DNA from: Maribellus luteus
Lineage (GTDB): Bacteria > Bacteroidota > Bacteroidia > Bacteroidales > Prolixibacteraceae
Assembly (NCBI RefSeq): GCF_003576475.1
Contig: NZ_QWGR01000022.1
Span: 1-54,852, forward strand
Direction of reading: 5' to 3'
DNA: 54,852 nucleotides
Shown: positions 1 through 7,359 of the stretch, piece after piece
Layout: every line of letters begins with the position of its first letter
Numbering within the stretch: the stretch's first letter is position 1
Program-made: the position numbers and the translations under genes
The notes under the pieces: generated by a model
Told to the model about the DNA's origin: nothing
The model's database searches: none
What the model saw: only the letters and a program-made list of their open reading frames with translations

Positions 1-100
1 AAAAACGCGAGAAACAGCTTATTCCCCTTCGTAGTTTTAACAGGTACTTAAAAATTAGAGGGTTGTGCAACAGCTACCCGTGTTATGCCACGTATTTTAT
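1..100. other. Left-edge non-coding DNA with GTTATGCC and GTTGTGCAAC motifs
   Basis: No coding sequence is visible. The stretch holds GTTGTGCAAC (a GTTG/CAAC palindrome, about 62-71) and GTTATGCC (82-89). The second is the reverse complement of GGCATAAC found on the other side of the next gene at about 1014-1021. Together they bracket a one-gene unit; see the recombinase findings. The window edge cuts the region, so any further unit to the left cannot be seen. Confidence 0.5.
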
Positions 101-997
101 TTATTCTTTTATCCTGGTCGGATATATTTCATTAATTTTCTTTTGTTCGTCAACTGTCAGATTTGAGTAGGATTTATTAAAAATCTCTTTTGCTTTCTCG
201 TCTCGCAGCGAAGAATAAATTTCTAAGATTGCATTTTGCACTTTTATATAAAAGCCGTAAGACGTTTCTTTGTCTGACGAAAATTCAATCAGATGTCTTG
301 ATTGATTTTTTCTGATAAACGCTGCTAATTCTGTCTCGAATTTATTTTCATTAACCAGTTCGCCATTTACTATTATTTCGTTTTTATCAGATGCTTTAAT
401 TGCAATAATTGGAAAATTTGAATAATCAATCGTTTTCGGTTCAATTAATTCTGTTTTTTCGGTTTCTGGATTACTTGTCCATGCAATTGCTAATAGTCCA
501 GATGCACGATAATATGGTTTTTCAAAGTCTGACGGAGAAAGAACAGATAAAATAGCTTCAGAAATTTTCGAAGGAGTAATATTTCCTTGTTGTGAAACTT
601 CTTGAATTTTTTGATTGAGAAGATAAAACTTTGAAGTTGCAACTTCTGAAGAATCGAGTTTTGTCAGTTCGCGCAAACAATCATTTGAATAATACTCATT
701 TGGATTAAGCATATAAATAGCTTCGAATTTGTCATAATCCAAGGTCGTACGAATGTCATTTGATGAAATAACTTTTTTATAAAAGTCATAAAACGCTTGT
801 CCTGATGTTGACTTTAAATCACCATTTTCAATTAAATGTTTCTCAAGCTTTGACAATTCTATCTCGATGTCAACTCCTTGCGCATGATAACTATTGATTA
901 GGCAATTCATAAGTATATTCTCAATTTTCGATTCATTTTTTTGTCCAAATGAATTAAATGCTAAAAGGAAAATCAATATTGTAATAATAAACTTCAT
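101..997 (-). CDS. Secreted protein with C-terminal ExbD/TolR-like periplasmic domain
   Basis: A 298-residue protein. I chose the ATG at 997 over an upstream one at 1036 because it begins directly with a signal peptide (MKFIITILIFLLAFNSFG, then Q). Residues about 20-185 resemble nothing I recognise. The last ~110 residues (about 190-298) resemble the periplasmic part of Bacteroidota ExbD proteins: a strand around IIVNGE, then YIKVQNAILE, then a tail with SLRDEKAKE and the ending EIYPTRIKE, close to the common ExbD tail. The single N-terminal membrane anchor of true ExbD is replaced by a cleavable signal, so a proton-channel role is unlikely; a soluble periplasmic partner or decoy is a guess. 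It lies alone next to a recombinase and is AT-rich, which suggests transfer. Confidence 0.65.
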   Translation of the reverse strand: MKFIITILIFLLAFNSFGQKNESKIENILMNCLINSYHAQGVDIEIELSKLEKHLIENGDLKSTSGQAFYDFYKKVISSNDIRTTLDYDKFEAIYMLNPNEYYSNDCLRELTKLDSSEVATSKFYLLNQKIQEVSQQGNITPSKISEAILSVLSPSDFEKPYYRASGLLAIAWTSNPETEKTELIEPKTIDYSNFPIIAIKASDKNEIIVNGELVNENKFETELAAFIRKNQSRHLIEFSSDKETSYGFYIKVQNAILEIYSSLRDEKAKEIFNKSYSNLTVDEQKKINEIYPTRIKE

Positions 998-1107
998 CGT
1001 CTTTTCAATATGTGGCATAACGTATGTGGAACCCAACTAGTCGGGTTATATCTTTATTGTCAGGTTGGGTTATACGCCCGAATGGGGTGTGGAACCCAAC
1101 TTTTTTG
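998..1107. repeat. Palindromic attachment-like sites downstream of the recombinase
   Basis: Between the recombinase stop and the next start lie two near-palindromes built from one word. About 1031-1048 reads AACCCAACTAGTCGGGTT, an 18-bp palindrome with one mismatched pair. About 1063-1100 holds GTTGGGTT ... AACCCAAC, 8-bp arms around a GC-rich spacer. GTGGAACCCAAC occurs twice (about 1026 and 1089). GGCATAAC follows at about 1014-1021. Such strand-foldable sites are what integron-type recombinases act on, but no experiment or search supports this here. Confidence 0.5.
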
Positions 1108-2229
1108 CTAAAGTAGTTCATCCAATGGATTTTTGAAGTTCTTAAAATTATGTTCCGTGACATGTGTGTAACGTTGTGTGGTCTTAACACTTTCGTGGCC
1201 TAACCAGGCTTGTATATACCGGATGTCAACTCCTTGTTCCAACTGGTGCGTGGCAAAACTATGCCGCAACATATGCAAGTGCACCCGCCTTTTAATTCCC
1301 GACCGGTAGGCAGCCGCTTTTAATAATTTAGATAGACTTTCGACTCCGTACCGGCCTCCCGTTTGCCCTTCAAATAACCAAACCGTTGGTTTGTATTCAG
1401 TATAATACTGCCGAAATAATTTCAGGAGTTTGGGCGAAAGCTGAACGTAACGGTCTTTTTTCCCCTTGGCACCCTTTACTTTTATCATCATGCGTTTCGA
1501 ATCAACATCCGCAATTTTCAAATTAACAACTTCGCTTCTCCGCAATCCACACGAGTATATGGCCGAAAGTATGGTTTTGTGTTTCAAATTTGTTGTAACA
1601 CTCAGAATGTTGCCAACCTCTTCCTTGCTAAGTACATCGGGTAATAGTGTCTCTTTTCTGGGGCGCTCTATTTCGTACACATGTCTTCCTTTTCCCAATA
1701 CCTTTTCGTAAAAGAACTTAATGGCATTTATCCGTTGGTTTTGCTCGCTCGTGGTGATTTCCCATTTGTTTATAAGTTCCAGCAAATACGTGTTTATTTC
1801 TTCAACCGGGAGTTCCTTTAAATTCCTTTCAGTGAAATAATACATAAAGTCTTTGAAATAGGCAGAGTAAGTTTTTATGGTACTCTCGCTGTACCGTTTT
1901 TGTTTTAACAGTTCAAGATAGCCTTTGGGCAACTTAGTGCCTGACCGGTATGAATAATCACGGCTAATCCTTTCGGGGGCCACCGGCATTGCCTTGATTT
2001 TTAATGCGGAATAATCAATATAAGCCCAATCGCGCAATCCCTCGAAAAAACGGCCCAGACTGAATTGATCTTTGACGATATACCAGCACGACATTGAGCT
2101 ACTCCATCTTGCAGGGAACAATTCTTTTAGCCGGTCGTTTATGTCCGAATTGTATTCGAAACGCACAATAACTACTTCCTGTTTCCGGTGTATGCTGTAT
2201 TCAAGTTTTATTTGCGGGAGGGTATTCAA
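1108..2229 (-). CDS. Tyrosine recombinase / site-specific integrase
   Basis: A 373-residue tyrosine recombinase that cuts and joins DNA. Residues 1-90 form an extra N-terminal domain with ARWS...CWY (40-50), a HARP-like pattern seen in some Bacteroidota integrases. Residues about 100-185 are the SAM-like core-binding domain (FFYEKVLG at 172-179), and 195-373 the catalytic domain. The catalytic set is complete: R230 (CGLRRSE), a Lys in the KGAKGKKDR hairpin, H319 and R322 (HMLRHS), H345 (LGHES) and Tyr354 (TQRYTHV). The insertion that marks true integron IntI proteins, before HxxR, is absent. The start is TTG at 2229, one codon after an in-frame stop; the first internal ATG would remove half the N-terminal domain. 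Palindromic sites lie immediately downstream. Confidence 0.9.
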   Translation of the reverse strand: MNTLPQIKLEYSIHRKQEVVIVRFEYNSDINDRLKELFPARWSSSMSCWYIVKDQFSLGRFFEGLRDWAYIDYSALKIKAMPVAPERISRDYSYRSGTKLPKGYLELLKQKRYSESTIKTYSAYFKDFMYYFTERNLKELPVEEINTYLLELINKWEITTSEQNQRINAIKFFYEKVLGKGRHVYEIERPRKETLLPDVLSKEEVGNILSVTTNLKHKTILSAIYSCGLRRSEVVNLKIADVDSKRMMIKVKGAKGKKDRYVQLSPKLLKLFRQYYTEYKPTVWLFEGQTGGRYGVESLSKLLKAAAYRSGIKRRVHLHMLRHSFATHQLEQGVDIRYIQAWLGHESVKTTQRYTHVTEHNFKNFKNPLDELL

Positions 2230-2313
2230 CGCTTATTGGTTTTTAGCCTTTTAAAAGTAGTAATCTTATGGTAAAAAAACAATCTGATCGGGTTTATTGA
2301 ATTGTTTCGTTAA

Positions 2314-2346
2314 AGGGTACCTCAGAAGTACCCCCACGTACTTCAG
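2314..2346. repeat. Overlapping short inverted repeats
   Basis: GGGTAC ... GTACCC and GAAGTAC ... GTACTTC overlap here, just before the 21-bp array and upstream of the recombinase start. Either could form a small hairpin. Function is unknown; a recombinase operator is possible. Confidence 0.4.
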
Positions 2347-2347
2347 A

Positions 2348-2599
2348 AGCGAATTATATCACCTTTTTACCGAACTAAAGCGGGTCTGAACGATCCGGAT
2401 TCACCGTTTTACTGAATTAGAGCGTTTCTGAACCGAATCCATTCGCCGTTTAACCGAACTAAATCGCCGTTTAGCTAAACTATTGCAGAGCCGAACTGAA
2501 TTCATTTACCTGTTTGGCGAATGAAAGAGTTTCGTAACCAAATTCATTCAATTAATAGCCGAATTAGTGCGAATAGAAACCAATTTCATTGGTTTTGGT
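2348..2599. repeat. Degenerate 21-bp tandem array D (12 units)
   Basis: Twelve consecutive 21-bp units start at 2348, 2369, 2390 and so on to 2579 with no phase slip. The approximate consensus is RCCGAATTMATTCGCCGTTTA. Units diverge strongly (ACCGAACTAAAGCGGGTCTG..., ACCGAATCCATTCGCCGTTT..., ACTGAATTCATTTACCTGTT...), but CGAAYT and CGCCGTTTA recur at fixed positions. It lies between the hypothetical gene (minus) and the recombinase, both on the minus strand. It shares its unit length with the arrays at 24.6 and 52.5 kb. Confidence 0.8.
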
Positions 2600-2623
2600 A
2601 GTGGGTAACTTTCAAAAAAAAAG

Positions 2624-2660
2624 GAGGCGGTAAATGCTGTAGTTGCCGCCTCTTTTTTGT
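2624..2660 (-). terminator. Rho-independent terminator of the 2685-3161 gene
   Basis: GAGGCGG (2624-2630) pairs with CCGCCTC (2646-2652). A-rich sequence on the left gives a U-run when read on the minus strand, and a T-run on the right makes it possibly bidirectional. It sits directly after the stop codon at 2685. Confidence 0.8.
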
Positions 2661-2684
2661 TTTAACAGCAGTATCTTCGAGGTT

Positions 2685-3161
2685 TTAATTTTCAGCCGGT
2701 TCTGATTTTTTAGGTCCGTTTCCGGCGAAACGTTTTTTCAGGTCATCATAAATCGGTTTGGCTCCCGGAATGTCCATTTTAGTGGCCTGTTTTACCGAGT
2801 TGTAATAGCTCAAGGCAGCCATATAGCTTTCCGATCCGGCCTCCATGGTAGTGTCGTCAAGGTTGGTGCATAACTGCTGCACCGGCCTGAAAATGCTCAT
2901 CAGCTGATTCCAGGCATCCATGTCGTCGGTAAATCCTTCGGTGCTCAGATAGGGAGGGACAAACTGCGGATCGCTTTCGCAATATTCCAAACATTTCTGC
3001 ACAAAGGGTTGTGTCCCGTCGTTCATTTTGGGCAAAGAACGGCGTTCGGCAGGGCTTAGAGCGATCAGGTACGGTTTCAGAACAGTAAGGGCGGTGTTTA
3101 CTGCAGTTAAAGCTTCGCTAACTACGGTTTCGGGTAGTTTAAAATCAATTTTGTTTTCCAT
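2685..3161 (-). CDS. Hypothetical protein, Bacteroidota-type, 158 aa
   Basis: A soluble, probably helical 158-residue protein with no signal peptide or membrane segment. It contains a central LPKMNDGTQPFVQKCLEY segment (about 43-60) that I associate with a family of uncharacterised Bacteroidota proteins. Nothing visible indicates enzymatic function. It is a single-gene unit: its own terminator lies 33 bp downstream and over 1.5 kb of repeats lie upstream. The base composition is like that of neighbouring core genes. Confidence 0.75.
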   Translation of the reverse strand: MENKIDFKLPETVVSEALTAVNTALTVLKPYLIALSPAERRSLPKMNDGTQPFVQKCLEYCESDPQFVPPYLSTEGFTDDMDAWNQLMSIFRPVQQLCTNLDDTTMEAGSESYMAALSYYNSVKQATKMDIPGAKPIYDDLKKRFAGNGPKKSEPAEN

Positions 3162-3544
3162 GATGTGTAGTTGAAAAGTTAATAAATAAAGATTAATAAT
3201 GATTTGTTATGCTAACGAACTACAAATTACATAAAACAGCTGTAATGGTCAAGTAATAAGTGCGTTGTGTAATGTATTATTGAACATGTTTTCGTAATAA
3301 TGCCATCGCTACCGGTGCGTCAAGGTTTGTTTGCTGACCATATTATTTTCAATCGTTAGCGGTTGAACACCGATTACAAACCGGCGCGGGCGGAGAGTGT
3401 ATCTTTCCGGTGGTGGTGTTCCGGAATGTTTCGCCCCGATGGGGCTTAGTATCTCTCCGCTGGAATTTCCTACACATATTACCGCAACGCTGTTGCTCAA
3501 AAAAACAGCTGCGGCAGGCAGGAATCGGCGCGGGAGGGAAAACG

Positions 3545-3623
3545 GAACGCTGATGACACGGATCTTTACAGATAATCGCGGATAAAACAGCGAAGATCAG
3601 TTGAATCTGAGTTATCAGCGTTC
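3545..3623. repeat. Imperfect long palindrome with GAACGCTGAT termini
   Basis: GAACGCTGAT (3545-3554) and ATCAGCGTTC (3614-3623) are perfect 10-bp inverted arms around sequence reading GACACGGATCTTTACAGATA. I recall very similar 'GAACGCTGATGACACGGAT' palindromes scattered in many bacterial genomes. It is probably a dispersed non-coding repeat rather than a terminator, because there is no adjacent gene end. Confidence 0.7.
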
Positions 3624-3836
3624 TATGTGTTTAGAATGGTAAGTTTTGTTTCTGTCTTTTAATGCAGAATTTGCTTATCCGTTTTTCTACCAAAAGACCG
3701 ATTCTCATTTTGTAATGTGTTATGATTATGAATCCTGATTTATAAACTCACCCTGATTGCAATCCGTCAGCCGACCATAGCCGTTAACTTAAGAGAGGTT
3801 TTAGAAAAATCAGGTTTAAAATTTGGGTCCCAGATA

Positions 3837-3858
3837 TACTACCCCAATTGGGATAGTA
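3837..3858. repeat. 22-bp near-perfect palindrome
   Basis: The sequence runs TACTACCCCAATTGGGATAG plus TA and is symmetric about AATT with one mismatched pair. It stands alone just before the word-repeat block. It could be an operator or the end of a repeat element; no regulator can be assigned. Confidence 0.5.
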
Positions 3859-4080
3859 TTAGTTTTTCCCTCATTATATAAGCTGCAAGCCATTAGCCGC
3901 AAGCTTCAAGTCACTGGGCATTTGTCATTAGTCACTGGTTGTTTTAAATTCAATCCATCAATCCATCAATCCATCAATCCTTCAATCCATCAATCCTTCA
4001 GTCCATCAATCCTTCAGTCCATCAATCCTTCAGTCCCTCAGTCCTTCAATCCCTGAAACTGCGACTGAGCACTGCGACTG

Positions 4081-4226
4081 CACACTCAATCCCTCAGTCC
4101 TTCCATCCCAATGCGTTAATGCTAAAATGCTTTAATGCGAGAATAAGCTACAAGCTATTAGCTACTAGCCGCGAGCCATTAGCCACGAGCTACGAGTAAC
4201 AGGTCATTGAATATTGGTTGTCGAAA
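4081..4226 (+). repeat. Direct duplication copy 1 (347-bp offset)
   Basis: About 146 bp, from CACACTCAATCCCTCAGTCC through to ATTGGTTGTCG, recurs essentially unchanged at 4428-4573, an offset of exactly 347 bp. The second copy then loses one A. A different 52-bp stretch (3909-3960) recurs at 4333-4384. The identity suggests recent segmental duplication inside the word-repeat block. Confidence 0.85.
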
Positions 4227-4427
4227 ATTCAATCTCATCAATCCCTCAGTCCTTCCATCTCAATGCGTTAATGCTAAAATGCTTTAATGCGAGAATAAGC
4301 TACAAGCCGCAAGCTATTAGCCACTAGCCACGAGTCACTGGGCATTTGTCATTAGTCACTGGTTGTTTTAAATTCAATCCATCAGTCCTTCAGTCATTCT
4401 ATCCTTCAAGCCCTGAAACTGCGACTG

Positions 4428-4573
4428 CACACTCAATCCCTCAGTCCTTCCATCCCAATGCGTTAATGCTAAAATGCTTTAATGCGAGAATAAGCTACAA
4501 GCTATTAGCTACTAGCCGCGAGCCATTAGCCACGAGCTACGAGTAACAGGTCATTGAATATTGGTTGTCGAAA
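4428..4573 (+). repeat. Direct duplication copy 2
   Basis: Second copy of the 4081-4226 segment, same orientation, 347 bp away. See that entry. Confidence 0.85.
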
Positions 4574-4763
4574 TTCAATCTCATCAATCCATCAATCCCT
4601 CAGTCCTTCAATCCCTGAAACTGAGACTGCCCACTCAATCCCTCAATCCCTCAATCCCTCAGTCCATCTGTCCTTCAATCCCTGCAAACTGCGACTGCGC
4701 ACTGCTCTTTGCCTCAAAATCAATCCGTCAGCCAATCAAGCTCTTCGTATTAAAAATCTTTAC

Positions 4764-4771
4764 TACTTTTG
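4764..4771 (+). promoter_or_regulatory. Candidate -7 box, TACTTTTG
   Basis: Matches the Bacteroidota -7 consensus TAnnTTTG, 23 bp before the DUF5063 start. No clean TTTG -33 box is visible. It follows directly on the word-repeat block. Confidence 0.5.
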
Positions 4772-4793
4772 CAGCAGTTTTTAAAAGGGAAAA

Positions 4794-5420
4794 ATGAGCG
4801 ATTCTGGCATCCATCCGTTAGTGTATTCAAAAAATGTGGTGGAATTTGTAACCGTAGCCAACGAATATTGTGCTACCATCGAAAACGTGGCGCGCCACAC
4901 TCCTCAGGAAAATGTAAGTAAACTGCAGAAAATTCTGCCTTTGCTGTACCTGAAAGCCGCGGTGCTTCCGGAAGTGGAACCGGTTATGGACGAGGAGCTG
5001 GAAAAATTTGTTTCAGAACTTGATTACAGTACACTGCACCAGAAATGGTTGCAGCTGCTACACCGAAACGATAGTTATTACGAGGTTTTTGACCCGAATA
5101 TTCAGTTTGGCGAAGAAACCGTAACCGCCAGTATATCCGAAAACCTGGTGGATATTTACCAGGATCTGAAAGATTTTATCACTTCGTACAGCATTGGCAA
5201 CGAAGAGGTAATGAACGACAGCCTGGCCGAATGTATTTTTCATTTTAAGGAATTCTGGGGACAGCAACTGGTGAATGTACTTCGTGCCGTTCACATGCTG
5301 TTGGTCAACAACACCGATTTTTCGGAAGAAGAAAACGATGAACCTGCTCCGGGAAAGGGAAACCCAAAGTGGCTCGATAATTTCTGGGGCACCAACGAAG
5401 AAGATGATTTAGATGTTTAA
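4794..5420 (+). CDS. DUF5063 domain-containing protein
   Basis: A 208-residue soluble, mostly helical protein. The N-terminal part (VVEFVTVANEYCATIEN, about 14-30, then KLQKILPLLYLKAAVLP) is typical of the Bacteroidota DUF5063 family, whose function is unknown. The C-terminus is acidic (NEEDDLDV). Its last 8 bases overlap the start of the next gene, a 3'-5' exonuclease, and a 23S rRNA methyltransferase follows. That three-gene order recurs in Bacteroidota and suggests an RNA-related role, but only by association. A -7 box lies just upstream. Confidence 0.85.
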   Translation: MSDSGIHPLVYSKNVVEFVTVANEYCATIENVARHTPQENVSKLQKILPLLYLKAAVLPEVEPVMDEELEKFVSELDYSTLHQKWLQLLHRNDSYYEVFDPNIQFGEETVTASISENLVDIYQDLKDFITSYSIGNEEVMNDSLAECIFHFKEFWGQQLVNVLRAVHMLLVNNTDFSEEENDEPAPGKGNPKWLDNFWGTNEEDDLDV

Positions 5421-5985
5421 AGAGAGTATTAGCAACGAAGAACTGACCGAAATGCCATTGAAATGGTTCGAAGGCAGGATTGTGTTGGTCGATACAGACC
5501 GCAAGTTGCAACAGGCAGTAGAAGAACTGGCAAAGCACCGGATTATTGGTTTTGATACCGAAACCAAGCCTTCGTTTAAAAAAGGCGTGGGCAATAAAGT
5601 GGCTTTGTTGCAGCTTTCTACCAGAACAACGGCTTACCTGATCCGCATTAACCGGGTGGGCTTGTCCGACGAATTGCGTTCGATCTTATCGGACAAAAAC
5701 ATTATTAAACCCGGGGTGGCCATACGCGACGATATCAAAGGTTTGCAGGATATTACCGCCTTTGAACCGGCCGGTTTTGTTGAACTGCAGGAGCAGGCCA
5801 AAGATATGGGCATCCAGAATTTCAGCCTGAAAAAACTGACCGCCATTGCCTGTGGCTTTCGTATATCAAAAGGGCAGCAGCTTTCGAACTGGGAAGCGCC
5901 CGAGCTGACAGAAGCGCAGCAAATTTATGCAGCTACCGATGCCTGGGCAGCATTGGTGATTTTCGAAAATTTCTCAAACAATTAA
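5413..5985 (+). CDS. 3'-5' exonuclease, RNase D/WRN-like (DEDDy)
   Basis: A 190-residue single-domain DEDD exonuclease that removes nucleotides from RNA or DNA 3' ends with two metal ions. Motif Exo I is GFDTETKP (about 45-52), Exo II lies around AIRDDIKGL (about 104-112), and Exo III is YAATDAW (about 174-180), which puts it in the DEDDy subclass with Tyr as general base. The HRDC domain of full RNase D is missing, as in small WRN-like bacterial members. It overlaps DUF5063 by 8 bp and precedes the rlmI-type gene by 3 bp, so it is an operon member. Confidence 0.9.
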   Translation: MFKESISNEELTEMPLKWFEGRIVLVDTDRKLQQAVEELAKHRIIGFDTETKPSFKKGVGNKVALLQLSTRTTAYLIRINRVGLSDELRSILSDKNIIKPGVAIRDDIKGLQDITAFEPAGFVELQEQAKDMGIQNFSLKKLTAIACGFRISKGQQLSNWEAPELTEAQQIYAATDAWAALVIFENFSNN

Positions 5986-5988
5986 TCT

Positions 5989-7179
5989 ATGCCAGGCAAA
6001 TTGGTGAAAATTGTCCTGAAATCAGGAAAAGATCAGTCTTTGCTCCGCTTTCACCCGTGGGTGTTTTCGGGAGCCATCAAAAAAATACACGGTTCTCCGG
6101 CCGAGGGCGAGCCGGTAAGAATCGTTTCCAACAACAACGAGTTTTTGGGAATAGGCCATTACCAGATCGGATCGATTGCGGTTCGGATTGTATCGTTCAA
6201 AGAAGCCGAGCTGGATTCTGAATTCTGGAAAGGCAAAATTGAAAGTGCCTGGAACCTGCGGAAAAGACTTGGCCTGGCCGATGACCCCGGTACCAATGTT
6301 TTTCGCCTCTTGCACGGCGAAGGCGACGGAATGCCGGGCCTGGTAGTGGATTACTACAACGGCACGGCGGTGTTGCAAATGCACTCGATCGGGATGTACC
6401 TGATTCGCGAAGAGTTGGTAAAAGCTTTGCAGGAGGTGTTGGGCGATCGCCTGAAAGCGGTGTACAACAAAAGCAGTAAAACGCTGCCTTTTAAAGCCGA
6501 GGTGAAATCGGAAGACGGTTACCTTTGGGGGAACGAAAGCACGAGCGAAGTACTCGAATACGGGCTGAAATTTAAGGTAGACTGGGAAGAAGGGCAGAAG
6601 ACCGGATTTTTTGTGGACCAGCGCGAAAACCGCAAACTGGTGCAAGCCTACTCGAAAGGCCGCGATGTGCTGAATATGTTTTGCTACACCGGTGGTTTTT
6701 CGTTTTACGCCATGAAAGGCGGCGCCAACCTGGTACATTCGGTGGATGCTTCGGGGAAAGCCATTGAGCTGACCCGCGAAAACGTGGAGCTGAACTTCCC
6801 GGGCGATGCGCGTCACGAAGCTAAGGTGGCCGATGGTTTTGAGTATTTGAAAGACATTCAGGATAAATACGACCTGATCATTCTCGATCCTCCGGCTTTT
6901 GCCAAGCATCAGAATGCCTTGCCACAGGCACTGAAAGGTTACAAACGCATCAACACACGCGCTTTTGAACAGATCCGGAGCGGCGGTGTTTTATTTACGT
7001 TCTCGTGTTCGCAGGTGGTAACCAAAGATCGTTTTCGGGAGGCTGTTTTTTCAGCAGCGGCCATTGCCGGAAGAAAGGTGCGTATTCTGCACCAGGTAAC
7101 ACAACCGGCCGATCACCCGATCGATATTTACCACCCGGAGAGCGAATACCTGAAAGGCCTGGTTTTGTACGTGGAGTAG
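5989..7179 (+). CDS. rlmI: Class I SAM-dependent 23S rRNA (cytosine) methyltransferase, RlmI family
   Basis: A 396-residue protein: N-terminal PUA-like RNA-binding domain (about 1-75, LVKIVLKSGKDQSL, HPWVFSGAIKKI), central EEHEH-type domain, and a C-terminal Rossmann methyltransferase. Seen: FFVDQRENR (about 205-213), SAM-binding VLNMFCYTGGFS (about 225-236), and the DPPAF motif (about 303-307). FTFSCSQ lies near the expected catalytic position (about 339-345). RlmI methylates C1962 of E. coli 23S rRNA to m5C; the exact target here is inferred. Third gene of the DUF5063-exonuclease-RlmI operon. Word repeats begin right after the stop. Confidence 0.9.
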   Translation: MPGKLVKIVLKSGKDQSLLRFHPWVFSGAIKKIHGSPAEGEPVRIVSNNNEFLGIGHYQIGSIAVRIVSFKEAELDSEFWKGKIESAWNLRKRLGLADDPGTNVFRLLHGEGDGMPGLVVDYYNGTAVLQMHSIGMYLIREELVKALQEVLGDRLKAVYNKSSKTLPFKAEVKSEDGYLWGNESTSEVLEYGLKFKVDWEEGQKTGFFVDQRENRKLVQAYSKGRDVLNMFCYTGGFSFYAMKGGANLVHSVDASGKAIELTRENVELNFPGDARHEAKVADGFEYLKDIQDKYDLIILDPPAFAKHQNALPQALKGYKRINTRAFEQIRSGGVLFTFSCSQVVTKDRFREAVFSAAAIAGRKVRILHQVTQPADHPIDIYHPESEYLKGLVLYVE

Positions 7180-7182
7180 CTG

Positions 7183-7325
7183 AAGGACTGAAGGACTGAT
7201 GGATTGAAGGATTGAGGGATTGAGGGATTGAGTTTGCAGTCGCAGTATTCAGTCGCAGTGATCAGTCTCAGTTCGCAGGGAGTGAAGGACTGACTCGAAG
7301 CTCACAGCTAGTAGCTCGTAGCTAA
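7183..7325 (-). repeat. Word-repeat element, inverted copy
   Basis: Tandem GGATTGA/GGACTGA words (7186-7232, the complement of CARTCCNT) are followed by CAGTCGCAGT words (7236-7278), a short GGACTGA return, then AGCTCACAGCTAGTAGCTCG words. Compared with the 3.9-4.7 kb block it is inverted, shorter, and lacks the ATTG module. Confidence 0.8.
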
Positions 7326-7359
7326 AATTACAAAATACAATAAAGCACATTTTTAAGAT

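Larger units (their letters stand above)
3162..3880. other. Gene-free stretch with scattered palindromes
   Basis: No convincing gene. The short open frames around 3309-3585 lack start context and look repeat-derived. Visible items are the perfect palindrome GCCCCGATGGGGC (3433-3445), the inverted repeat at 3545-3623 and the near-palindrome at 3837-3858. The remainder is featureless AT-rich DNA. Confidence 0.6.
3882..4740 (+). repeat. Composite word-repeat element, plus orientation, several copies
   Basis: About 860 bp made only of short tandem words in modules: GCATT/AATGC words (for example 4108-4145), 7-8 bp words ending TAGC or AAGC (4146-4195), ATTG/CACTGG words (4203-4220), 8-bp CARTCCNT words (3952-4058, 4590-4680), and ACTGCG/ACTGAGC words (4058-4085, 4690-4710). 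The module order repeats along the block. Open frames inside are fortuitous and give only Ser/Pro/Gln-rich peptides. The block lies upstream of the DUF5063 gene. Confidence 0.85.

Noticed and set aside
1108..2229. Recombinase as a true integron integrase IntI
   Set aside because: The IntI-specific insertion between the catalytic Lys region and HxxR is absent, so only an integron-like role is proposed.
3397..3585. 62-residue open frame and an opposite 63-residue frame
   Set aside because: No start context, runs into a palindromic repeat, and no recognisable protein.
4346..4797. Overlapping short open frames in the word-repeat block
   Set aside because: They encode only Ser/Pro/Gln words in two frames at once, an effect of the 8-bp words.
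6022..6909. Long antisense open frame opposite rlmI, and similar ones opposite iorA, nrfA, cysH and ppc
   Set aside because: Shadows of codon bias in real genes; the sense frames carry complete family motifs.
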